A stretch of 64,000 bases of DNA from JANMES01 sp038229715 (GTDB taxonomy: Bacteria > Planctomycetota > Phycisphaerae > Tepidisphaerales > Tepidisphaeraceae), in contig JBBROD010000003.1 in assembly GCA_038229715.1 (NCBI GenBank), positions 1 to 64,000 on the forward strand, read 5' to 3'. Below are positions 33,894 through 41,405 of the stretch, piece after piece. Positions within the stretch are counted from its first letter, which is position 1, and every line of letters starts with the position of its first letter. Under the pieces are notes generated by a model. The model did not search any database. It saw only the letters and a list, made by a program, of their open reading frames with translations, and was not told the origin of the DNA. The position numbers and the translations under genes are program-made.

Positions 33894-34478
33894 CTATCGC
33901 TGGGAGCGCAGCTCAAACCGGAACGCTCCGGTGCGCACCACGACTGCGCCTGAGGAAATGGATTCGACTGTGAACTGGTCGACTTGCTGGCCTTCCATGA
34001 GAATGGCATTGTTGATCACGCAGGAGCGGTTTTTGTCGTCGATCCAGACGGACTGGAGTTGGAGATTTGCAACGGCCCGGAGGGCGGTGGATCGCTGCTG
34101 GTCGACGCGGGTTTTGGCGGCTTGGCCGGCTTGCAACTTGTCGGCTGATGCGTCCGATCGGCTGAAAGGGTTGGTTCGCAGGTCCGCCAGCGGGATTTGC
34201 CGAACATTCTGAAACGTCGCCAGCTGGGCGACGGCCTTCTTCGACGATTTGAGCAGCCGCTCCACCGACTTGGTATTGGCCGGCGCGGCAGACACGAATG
34301 TTCGGACCGCCAACGCCTTCGATGAGGTTTCCATCGTGACCGCGGCGCTTGCAGCTTGCGGGCCGGTCTTCACGTACATGAAATACGTGTATCCTGCCCC
34401 GGCCAGCAGCAACGCCAGCAGCACGTTTGATCCGCCGCCAGCTTTAATTTCCGAGGATCGGTTTTTGGATCGGGTCAT
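33894..34478 (-). CDS. PilP/GspC-like pilus assembly protein
   Basis: The 194-residue protein has one N-terminal membrane helix (NVLLALLLAGAGYTYFMYV), a helical linker, and a C-terminal beta domain that starts with LRTNPFSR and continues LQSVWIDDKNRSCVINNAILMEGQQVDQFTV. The NPF segment followed by a short OB-like beta domain is typical of PilP and GspC homology regions that contact the secretin. It lies in the order PilM, N, O, P and overlaps the PilO-like gene by 4 bp. Sequence identity to characterised PilP is probably low. Confidence 0.7.
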   Translation of the reverse strand: MTRSKNRSSEIKAGGGSNVLLALLLAGAGYTYFMYVKTGPQAASAAVTMETSSKALAVRTFVSAAPANTKSVERLLKSSKKAVAQLATFQNVRQIPLADLRTNPFSRSDASADKLQAGQAAKTRVDQQRSTALRAVANLQLQSVWIDDKNRSCVINNAILMEGQQVDQFTVESISSGAVVVRTGAFRFELRSQR

Positions 34479-35044
34479 CTCGGCAGCTCCTTGTCGCTCA
34501 TCGCGATGATATTGTTGTTCGGCTCGAAGTAGATATTGAGCGTGATCGTCGCCCGTACCGCCGAGTCCTGCTCATCGGTTTTGTTGATCTTGAGTTTCGT
34601 AACTCGCGTCAGCTGCGGAAGCTTTTCGATCTGCAGCAGCAGGGCGTATACTCCGTTGAAATCGCCGGTCAGCGACAACTCCACAGGCTGTTCCCCGAGA
34701 CCGACCTGCTGCCCGATTGGAAGCATTTTGATCGACTGGGTCGCCAGTGAATTCGCAACGGCCAGACGCGAAAGATTGCTCACAATGTCGCCAATCTGCT
34801 CCGGCCGAGCTAGATGGCGTTGGAAATCGTCGATCGACTTGCTCACATCGGCCATCTGCAACTGCATCGCTTCGACACTTGCGGCCGACTGCGCGAACTC
34901 GGCGATCGCCTGTCGCTTGGCGACGGTGTCGGCATTCAACGCCGCTTGCCGGCTAACCGCGCTGCTTCGCACGAGCGCATAGGTGCAACCCAGCATGGCG
35001 AACATTGCGGTGAGGAAAATAATTTCCCGGAAGCGACTTCGCAT
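34475..35044 (-). CDS. PilO-like pilus assembly protein
   Basis: The 189-residue bitopic protein has an N-terminal helix (EIIFLTAMFAMLGCTYAL), a coiled coil (about 40-80) and a ferredoxin-like domain with LSLTGDFNGVYALLLQIEKLPQLTRVTKLKI, the PilO core (gxYxxLxxFLxxLexLpRiv pattern). PilO pairs with PilN in the inner-membrane alignment complex. Start and stop overlap or abut its neighbours, showing an operon. Confidence 0.82.
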   Translation of the reverse strand: MRSRFREIIFLTAMFAMLGCTYALVRSSAVSRQAALNADTVAKRQAIAEFAQSAASVEAMQLQMADVSKSIDDFQRHLARPEQIGDIVSNLSRLAVANSLATQSIKMLPIGQQVGLGEQPVELSLTGDFNGVYALLLQIEKLPQLTRVTKLKINKTDEQDSAVRATITLNIYFEPNNNIIAMSDKELPR

Positions 35045-35046
35045 GA

Positions 35047-35712
35047 TTACTCGGTCTCCAGTTCGATTGCGGTGGTGCGAGTCGGAGCGGCTTCCGAAGG
35101 CTCAGGCATCGTGGCGTCTGGATCGAGCGACATTTCCACCCTAAACTTCCGGCCGGTAGCCAACGCGTCATCGGCCGATGCGGATTTATCGGTGATCGTG
35201 ACATCCTTCAGGATCCCTGATTTCGATAGCTTGGTGACCAACTGCGAAACTTGCACATCGCTTTCCGCTCGCCCGCTGATACGGATGAAGACCTCGACCG
35301 GTGAAGCGGAATTGTCGGCATCCGATTGTACCGCTCGCGGCTTGCACTCGATTGAGAGATCGAGCAGCGCCAACCCGGCCGGCACCGCATTGGTGATTTC
35401 GGCCACCACGTAGCTACGCGGAATCTTCTCCAGCAGCGACGCAGAAAGTTCCGCGTGGTTCGCTAGTTCACGTTGCGACTCCTGCAGACCAGCCAGCTTC
35501 ATCGCCCGGCCGGCAGCGAGGTTGAACTCGTGCGCCACAGTGGCGTGCTCGGCCTCGATTTGACGAAGCGAATGCTCGCTGATCGCAAACGCCGACGCGA
35601 TTGACAGGGTAGCGATCAGAAACATTGCGGCAGAAATAGAATTTTTTTGCCGTTGCGATTTGCGATTTAAATACCCGTCGGGCAGAAAGCAGAGTGGTCG
35701 CTCAGGGTTCAT
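35047..35712 (-). CDS. PilN-like pilus assembly protein
   Basis: The 221-residue protein has a short cytoplasmic N terminus (CFLPDGYLNRK, in the place of PilN's INLLPxxY motif that binds PilM), a membrane helix (AAMFLIATLSIASAFAI), a coiled coil and a periplasmic domain with LLEKIPRSYVVAEITNAVP and RISGRAESDVQVSQLVTKL. The Pro/Glu-rich C-terminal tail is an addition. It overlaps pilM by 4 bp (35709-35712). Confidence 0.8.
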   Translation of the reverse strand: MNPERPLCFLPDGYLNRKSQRQKNSISAAMFLIATLSIASAFAISEHSLRQIEAEHATVAHEFNLAAGRAMKLAGLQESQRELANHAELSASLLEKIPRSYVVAEITNAVPAGLALLDLSIECKPRAVQSDADNSASPVEVFIRISGRAESDVQVSQLVTKLSKSGILKDVTITDKSASADDALATGRKFRVEMSLDPDATMPEPSEAAPTRTTAIELETE

Positions 35713-36896
35713 GCGGCCTCCCCGGCGAGAATGGTCGCGGATTGGCGGTGTTCGCCTGCTGCACGGGCCGGTTCAAAGCTGAGGCCGATCGCTACTGACC
35801 ACGCCGGTTGCGGCAGGCGGCGGTCGATGCCGGATTCGATCGGAATCTCACTCGTGCGTCCCATGCGAACCAGCGGATCGCCGATCTGCGCCGGCAGGCC
35901 GATCGATTCGGCAATCCGCGTACACAGCCCGTGCGCGCTGGCTTCACCGCCGACGAAAATCACCCGCTGGATCGGGCGCGCGTGGAACACGGTGTCGTGC
36001 CGCTTGCGGCTGTCGATGATCGCGGAAATCAGCCGGGCGGTCGTCTCCTCCTGCGCGGCAGCTATCTGCTTTGACTGCGGCTCGGCAACGGCCTGCGGGG
36101 AGACATTGCGAATATCCCGCGCCACCACGCTGGTTTGGTTCGCCGAGTGCTTCAGGCGAAGAAGCCTTGCGTCTTCAACGCTGACACGCATTGTCGCGGC
36201 GATCGCCTGATCGAAATCGCGCCCGCCGATTTCCACCATCGATAACCCAAACAGGTGCGTTCCCTGCGCTACGATGATCCGCGATCCGGTAGCGCCCAGA
36301 TCGACATAGAGCGTGACGGTATCCTCATCCACCTTGCGGCAATGAACGTGACTGAAACAATCAAGGAGCGCCATCGGCTCGATCTTCATGTCGACGACGT
36401 CCAGCTTTGCCCGGTTCGCCGCGGCGAGGTATTTGTTGACCGCCTCACGCGGGGTGGCGAAAGCGATTACTTCGAGCAAGGTTTGTCCGTGCTCCTTGAC
36501 GTGTCCCGCAACCACGTGACGCATCAACGCCGCGTCAGGGTCGATCGGCAGCTTGCCTCGGCATTCAACAGCGATGGCTTTTTTCAGGTCCGCATCGCTC
36601 ATTAGCGGTAGTCGCAAGCGGTTCATGAACATCAACGAGGACGGCAACGAAAGCACCGCCGAACGGCCTTTGAATTTGCCACGGGCAATCAGATCGCGAG
36701 CGGCTTGCTCGAAAAAGTCGAGCCGGGATTCGAGATCGACCTTGGCGAAGGCGGGCACTTCGCAACTGGCGGCTGCAAAAAGGGTGTGACTTTGACCAGA
36801 ACGCTGAACCTGCGCCAGCCGAAGCGTGTCGGAACCTAAATCAATGCCGATGGGATTCGGCTTGGCGGCGAACCAGTTTTGCGCGAAAGCGAGCAT
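35709..36896 (-). CDS. PilM-like actin-fold ATPase
   Basis: The 395-residue protein has the actin-like ATPase fold: phosphate-1 loop IGIDLGSDTLRLAQV near residue 16, VTLYVDLGATGSRIIV as phosphate-2 loop, and IQRVIFVGGEASAHGL as adenosine motif. SLPSSLMFMNRLRLPLMS is a PilM family block. It is the cytoplasmic part of the PilMNOP complex of type IV pili or related secretion systems. Unlike many loci there is no PilQ secretin after PilP. It is the first gene of the pilM-N-O-P-VWA run. Confidence 0.9.
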   Translation of the reverse strand: MLAFAQNWFAAKPNPIGIDLGSDTLRLAQVQRSGQSHTLFAAASCEVPAFAKVDLESRLDFFEQAARDLIARGKFKGRSAVLSLPSSLMFMNRLRLPLMSDADLKKAIAVECRGKLPIDPDAALMRHVVAGHVKEHGQTLLEVIAFATPREAVNKYLAAANRAKLDVVDMKIEPMALLDCFSHVHCRKVDEDTVTLYVDLGATGSRIIVAQGTHLFGLSMVEIGGRDFDQAIAATMRVSVEDARLLRLKHSANQTSVVARDIRNVSPQAVAEPQSKQIAAAQEETTARLISAIIDSRKRHDTVFHARPIQRVIFVGGEASAHGLCTRIAESIGLPAQIGDPLVRMGRTSEIPIESGIDRRLPQPAWSVAIGLSFEPARAAGEHRQSATILAGEAA

Positions 36897-37006
36897 CCTC
36901 GGCCTCTCCAGGCATCAACGGCTTGATAAATACGGAGGGCCGCTGCTTTTGAGGCTATCGGTGGACGCAGTGGCGAGGATAAGAACGGCCAGCCGGATCA
37001 AAACGG

Positions 37007-38236
37007 TCAGGCAAATGAGGCGTCGGTGAGAAGGAATTCTCCGGAGACGGCGTCGGCGACGTTCAAACCCTTGTCGCTCAGCCGGATCGCCGTTTCGTCG
37101 ACTTCAATAAGCCCCAGCGAGCAAAGATTATCGACCGTGGAGGCGAAATCCTTGCGAGCATCACGACCGGTTCGACTCGCGTAGGCGGCATAGCTTAACC
37201 CTGACGTCAGCCGCAGCATCAGCATCGCCAGTTCGCCGGCGCGCCGGTGGGGAGAGAGCGTTTCGTATTCAGCGGCCGGTAAAACGCCGGTGTCGATGGC
37301 GTTTTCCCACTCGCCGAGGTGCGGGCGGTTTTTCCATCGATGGCCTTCGATGTGCGAGGCGCCTGAAGGGCCAAGCGCGATGTAGTTCCCGCCGGTCCAG
37401 TAAACCAAGTTGTGTTGGCACTCCTGACCGGCGGCGGCGTAGTTGCTGATCTCGTACGCGGGTAATCCGGCGCTCGCCAGCCGATCTCGCGTGTAATGGA
37501 GCATCTGCAGTTCGATCGACTCCTCCACTTCGTGCATCCGCCCCAGCCGGCGTTTAACGGCGATCGGTGTGTTCGATTCAAACGTCAGGCCGTAGCACGA
37601 GAGATGCGTTAGACCGAGCGATAGCGCCCGATCGAGATTGTGCGACCAGCGTTCGAGCGTCTGGCCGGGGATGGCGTAAATCAGATCAATGTTCAGCCTT
37701 TTAAACCCAGCGGATCGGGCGAGATCGATACTGCGGGGCACGTCGTCCGGGTCATGGTGTCGCTCCAGCGTCGCCAGTTCGTCGCGGTGGAAACTCTGAG
37801 CCCCAAAACTCAGCCGGTCGACACCCGCATCGCGGAGCATTCGGCAGTAGTCAGCCGACACCGTGGTGGGGTTACACTCGATCGTCCACTCCGCGACGGC
37901 CGAAAGATCAAGACGGGCCCGTAAGCCCGTGATCAGCCGAGACATAGCCACAGCCGGCAACAGCGACGGCGTCCCGCCTCCGAAAAAAACCGTCCGGATC
38001 GGCCCAGTGATCTGCGGCGTCTGCCGTCGCCACATCTCAGCCTCGGCGAGAATCCGGTCGACGAACCGATCCATGCGGTCCGGCGTCTGGCGGGTGATGC
38101 TGTAAAAATCGCAGTAGTGGCACTTATGGAAGCAGAACGGGATGTGTACATACAACCCTTCCGCCCGACCAGACGGCAGGGCGGCGGGGTTTAGCCCGGC
38201 GGACGGCGGATTATGTAAGACCTCTAGCGTGTGCAT
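37007..38236 (-). CDS. hemW: HemW-type radical SAM protein
   Basis: The 409-residue radical SAM protein has the cluster motif CFHKCHYC (C35, C39, C42) followed by DF, where true HemN has a fourth Cys; this favours HemW. Further motifs are FFGGGTPS (about 84-91), ECNPTTV, GVDRLSFGAQSF, and NIDLIYAIPGQT. HemW inserts heme into respiratory proteins and lacks coproporphyrinogen oxidase activity in the cases tested. A C-terminal HemN-C domain (SGLSYAAYASRTG) is present. Divergent from the FHA gene. Confidence 0.93.
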   Translation of the reverse strand: MHTLEVLHNPPSAGLNPAALPSGRAEGLYVHIPFCFHKCHYCDFYSITRQTPDRMDRFVDRILAEAEMWRRQTPQITGPIRTVFFGGGTPSLLPAVAMSRLITGLRARLDLSAVAEWTIECNPTTVSADYCRMLRDAGVDRLSFGAQSFHRDELATLERHHDPDDVPRSIDLARSAGFKRLNIDLIYAIPGQTLERWSHNLDRALSLGLTHLSCYGLTFESNTPIAVKRRLGRMHEVEESIELQMLHYTRDRLASAGLPAYEISNYAAAGQECQHNLVYWTGGNYIALGPSGASHIEGHRWKNRPHLGEWENAIDTGVLPAAEYETLSPHRRAGELAMLMLRLTSGLSYAAYASRTGRDARKDFASTVDNLCSLGLIEVDETAIRLSDKGLNVADAVSGEFLLTDASFA

Positions 38237-38254
38237 GAATCAATCGATTGTTGC

Positions 38255-38285
38255 TGGACTTATCCCAATCAACTAAGCTTATAAT
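38255..38285 (+). promoter_or_regulatory. Candidate promoter of the FHA gene
   Basis: A perfect TATAAT at 38280-38285 lies 66 bp upstream of the FHA start. The best -35 is TGGACT with a long 19-bp spacer, so the -10 element carries most of the support. Confidence 0.45.
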
Positions 38286-38350
38286 CTGTTTATCAGAGAT
38301 CGCCATCGCGGCGGTCGACTTTTCTCTCGATCGCAGTTTGAGGTTTCGCT

Positions 38351-39145
38351 ATGCAGGTTGTCCTCGTGATGTTCCGGTCCGATGGCGAACAACGCAGCTT
38401 CTCGGTCACGCGAGACGTCACCGTCATCGGCCGGCGGGAAGATTGTGACCTGCGCATCCCGCTTTCCGAAGTCTCCCGTAAACACTGTCGCTTTATTAAA
38501 GACGGCGATTCCATCCGCATCGAAGACTTAGGCAGCAGCAACGGCTCGTATCATAACGGGCAGCGCGTTCAGGAGGCGATGCTTTCCCCCGGCGATACGA
38601 TTCAAATCGGGCCGGTGGTTTTCTGCATCCAAATCGACGGCTATCCAGTCGAAGAAGAAATGGCGCCGATCTACCATGCGCCCGAAGAAGATGGCAGCGA
38701 GCATTCTTCGGATATGAGCGCCGAAGTGACCGGCGACGAGATTCTGCCAGCCGAGGACGCTGAAGAGCAGTATGAGACCGTTGAAGATGAGACTCTCGAA
38801 GAATTGCCCGTCGCACAGGACGAAGAGCAATTCGAGACCCTGGAAGAAGAACCCGTCGCCCTCGAGGAAGAGCCATTAGAAACCCTTGGGGAAGTACCGC
38901 TGGCAATCGAAGAGCCAGCCGTCCGCTCATCTACTCCGCCACCGCTGCCGCCACCTCTGCCTATGGCAGCCGAAGATGAAACGACTTCGCTCGCAGAAGT
39001 TCCCGCTGAAGAGGAACTGATTTTCGAAGAAGAGCCCGTCCCGGCGGAAGACCAGGCCATCTCACTTGAGGATGATGTAGTGGGAGACTTTGAAATCCTT
39101 GAAGAAGACTCCGAGGAAGAAATCGATTCCAAGCACAAGAAATAG
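38351..39145 (+). CDS. FHA-domain protein with acidic Pro-rich tail
   Basis: The 264-residue protein has an N-terminal forkhead-associated domain (about 1-98) with VIGRREDCDLRIP, SRKHCRF and DLGSSNGSYHNGQ, all phosphothreonine-binding residues in place. The rest is a disordered Glu-rich tail with loose repeats such as QYETVEDETLEELPV and QFETLEEEPVALEEE, and a Pro run. FHA proteins bind phosphorylated partners of Ser/Thr kinases; no kinase is encoded nearby. Probably cytoplasmic, with no signal or membrane segment. Confidence 0.9.
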   Translation: MQVVLVMFRSDGEQRSFSVTRDVTVIGRREDCDLRIPLSEVSRKHCRFIKDGDSIRIEDLGSSNGSYHNGQRVQEAMLSPGDTIQIGPVVFCIQIDGYPVEEEMAPIYHAPEEDGSEHSSDMSAEVTGDEILPAEDAEEQYETVEDETLEELPVAQDEEQFETLEEEPVALEEEPLETLGEVPLAIEEPAVRSSTPPPLPPPLPMAAEDETTSLAEVPAEEELIFEEEPVPAEDQAISLEDDVVGDFEILEEDSEEEIDSKHKK

Positions 39146-39248
39146 CCAACCGGCCTATCCCGTTAAAACTCTATAGCGGACTCAGGCTTCACCCGATGCC
39201 GAGGTCTGCTGTGCGCAGCGTAGGATGCTTGCAGAAAGGAGCATCACT

Positions 39249-39449
39249 ATGCGATACGCAATGTCTCTCATGCTCGCCGCCGGCCTGTGCGGTATGCCTC
39301 TTGTCGTCGGCTGTGATAAGGAGGTCAGTCACGAAAAAACCGTGACATCGACCACTGACGGCGCGACCAAGTCGAAAGAAACGACCGTCACGCAAAACCC
39401 TGACGGCACGTTGAACAAGACCGAAGAAACCCACAAGACGACCCCTTAG
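39249..39449 (+). CDS. Small lipoprotein
   Basis: The 66-residue product has a signal sequence with lipobox LVVGC at about 25-29, then a short Thr/Lys/Glu-rich tail (HEKTVTSTTDGATKSKETT). AAGGAG lies seven bases before the ATG at 39249, which decides this start over an upstream in-frame codon. It is followed by a terminator, so it is a stand-alone gene. No function is recognised; the tail is probably extended in the periplasm. Confidence 0.75.
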   Translation: MRYAMSLMLAAGLCGMPLVVGCDKEVSHEKTVTSTTDGATKSKETTVTQNPDGTLNKTEETHKTTP

Positions 39450-39478
39450 TCGAACTTGCGAGGCGGGGTTACGAATGC

Positions 39479-39517
39479 AAGCGTCGCGACCGGAACCACT
39501 CCGGCCGCGACGCTTTT
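39479..39517 (+). terminator. Rho-independent terminator
   Basis: AAGCGTCGCG...CGCGACGCTT with inner CCGG/CCGG pairing and a TTTT run on the plus strand, 30 bp after the small lipoprotein stop. Confidence 0.85.
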
Positions 39518-39545
39518 GTATTGGCAGGTTCACATCAGTCAGACA

Positions 39546-41066
39546 TTATTTTCCATCAGCGGTACGAAACGGGGTGGCCGGCAGGTCTTCCTTATTGAAC
39601 AGATTCACGTCCGGCACGTTCGCCCAGCCGAAGCGGACGGATTTCGGGTCGGCGATCTTTTCATTTTTGACGATTACTTTGTCCCCCTCAATCGCGGCGT
39701 CGGCCGAAACGTATTTTCCGTCAGCCCCGGCAATTTCAAAGCCTCGCAGCGGGCCGCCCTTGGCTACGAGCCCGGTTCCGGTGTGTTGGAACGATAGAAC
39801 AGCCCGCACGTTGTCAAACTCCGCCTTGTCGAACAACGGACCGGAGTACTCAATTTTTTCGCCATACGCGATCGCTCTCGCCGCCAGCGACAATCGTGCG
39901 CCGACAGGTTCCTTTTCCTTGGGGTGAATGTTTTCGGCATTGCCGTGATCGGTGATGACGACCATGCTCGTCAGCGGAACCGTGCGCCAGGTGTAGAGTT
40001 GTGCATCGCGGATTTCCGGCGACATGCCATTGTGCGGCGCGATTTGCACGAAGAGAAACGGAATCTCGCGTCCGAATTGTTGTCGCCAGCTTTTGATGAG
40101 CGTTGGAAATAGCACACGGTAGTCGCTGGCGGCTTTGCTGTCGGCTTCGCCTTGATACCAAATGGCACCGCGCAGGGTAAGCGGAACAATCGGCGCGATC
40201 ATTCCGTTGTACAACGCCGACGGATTGTGAGGCACATGTCCGGGCGCCCGGGGCATCGGCGGAATTTTGGGAGCCTTTGTGCCTTCCGCTTTGGCTTTCT
40301 CGATGGCTACTTTCACCTTTTCAACCGTTTCCTGGTACTGCTTTTCCACAGCCGCAGGGTTGTAGGAAGCAATCGCTTTATCCAGATCCGCGATCTGTAT
40401 TTTCATGGAAGGCACGGTCTGCAGCATGTCGCGAGGCGTCCACGCCCGGCCCGGCGTGCCGCCCCAGGAACTTTCGATAACGCCGACAGGAACATTCAAC
40501 GCCTTACGCAAATCGCGCCCGAAATAAAACCCAACAGCCGAGAATCCACCGGCGGTACCACCCGTGGAATCCTCCCATTTGCCTTCCAGTTCGCGGACGG
40601 GCTTGGGACTGGCATTGTGAGCCACTTTGAACAGACGAAGTGTGTGATCGTCGTTCGGCAAGCTGTTTTTGGTGGACTTCAGCGGCAGTTCCATATTCGA
40701 CTGCCCCGAGGCGATCCATACTTCGCCGACCAGCACGTCGGTAATCTTCGCTACGGTTTGCCCGCCGGCAGAATGGATCGTCAGTTCCCGCGATTCAGCC
40801 GACGCCGCCATCGGCTTCAGCGTTACTTGCCAACGAAGCTCTTTGTCCACCGGTGAGGACGCTTCTTGCCCGCCGAACTTGACGGTAATGGTGTCGCCCG
40901 ACTTGCCACTGCCCCAGATGACGACCGGCAACTCGCGTTGAAGCACCATGTGGTCGGTGAAGATCGCAGCGATCTTGGTTTCCTGAGCCCGCGAAGTGCC
41001 CGCGCACAGGAGAATAGCAGCAAGCCCCAGCGATACGCCGACGGATGAAAGGAGTTTTGATTTCAT
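39546..41066 (-). CDS. Exported sialate O-acetylesterase-like hydrolase
   Basis: This 506-residue protein starts MKSKLLSSVGVSLGLAAILL with a signal peptide cleaved after about SRA. An N-terminal beta domain (IFTDHMVLQRELPVVIWGSG) precedes the SGNH-like catalytic domain with WIASGQSNMELP (Ser nucleophile) and VVITDHGNAENIHPKEK (Asp/His). This is the layout of 9-O-acetylesterases (DUF303), which planctomycetes have in numbers, probably for deacetylating polysaccharides. The start at 41066 is set by the signal peptide. No sulfatase or sugar-use genes are adjacent. Confidence 0.9.
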   Translation of the reverse strand: MKSKLLSSVGVSLGLAAILLCAGTSRAQETKIAAIFTDHMVLQRELPVVIWGSGKSGDTITVKFGGQEASSPVDKELRWQVTLKPMAASAESRELTIHSAGGQTVAKITDVLVGEVWIASGQSNMELPLKSTKNSLPNDDHTLRLFKVAHNASPKPVRELEGKWEDSTGGTAGGFSAVGFYFGRDLRKALNVPVGVIESSWGGTPGRAWTPRDMLQTVPSMKIQIADLDKAIASYNPAAVEKQYQETVEKVKVAIEKAKAEGTKAPKIPPMPRAPGHVPHNPSALYNGMIAPIVPLTLRGAIWYQGEADSKAASDYRVLFPTLIKSWRQQFGREIPFLFVQIAPHNGMSPEIRDAQLYTWRTVPLTSMVVITDHGNAENIHPKEKEPVGARLSLAARAIAYGEKIEYSGPLFDKAEFDNVRAVLSFQHTGTGLVAKGGPLRGFEIAGADGKYVSADAAIEGDKVIVKNEKIADPKSVRFGWANVPDVNLFNKEDLPATPFRTADGK

Positions 41067-41262
41067 GTTATGAGTGTTGATTGCAAAAAACGGTGTCGTC
41101 CAGGATTTAAATAACAAAAGATGCTTAAAACCTACACCTGTCACTCCCTTTTGTCCATGAGCGATGACATTACGGCCACGCCAGCAAATTGGCGGGCTCA
41201 GGAAAAAAACGCATCATTTCGAGAGCGTCGCCATCGCCAAACACAGTGATGCACTCAACGGC

Positions 41263-41291
41263 TTGTCAGACGACGAAAACCCCGCTATCGT
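41263..41291 (+). promoter_or_regulatory. Candidate promoter of tRNA-Cys
   Basis: TTGTCA and TATCGT are separated by 17 bp and end 11 bp before the mature 5' end of the tRNA. Confidence 0.5.
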
Positions 41292-41302
41292 GCTGTAATC
41301 AG

Positions 41303-41376
41303 GGCCGGATACCCAAGTGGACTAAGGGGCTAGATTGCAAATCTGGTATTCGTCGGTTCGAATCCGACTCCGGCCT
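41303..41376 (+). tRNA. tRNA-Cys (anticodon GCA)
   Basis: The 74-nt gene folds into a cloverleaf: acceptor GGCCGGA/TCCGGCC, anticodon stem CTAGA/TCTGG with loop TTGCAAA (anticodon GCA), T-arm GTCGG-TTCGAAT-CCGAC, and a T discriminator base, which is usual for tRNA-Cys. CCA is not encoded. No integrase or attachment-site duplication is seen beside it. It converges with the channel gene. Confidence 0.95.
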
Positions 41377-41405
41377 TTTCCCTCGAATGCATTGTTACTG
41401 CATTG

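Noticed and set aside
41303..41376. tRNA-Cys as an integration site of a mobile island
   Set aside because: No integrase, no direct repeat of the tRNA 3' end and normal core genes on both sides.
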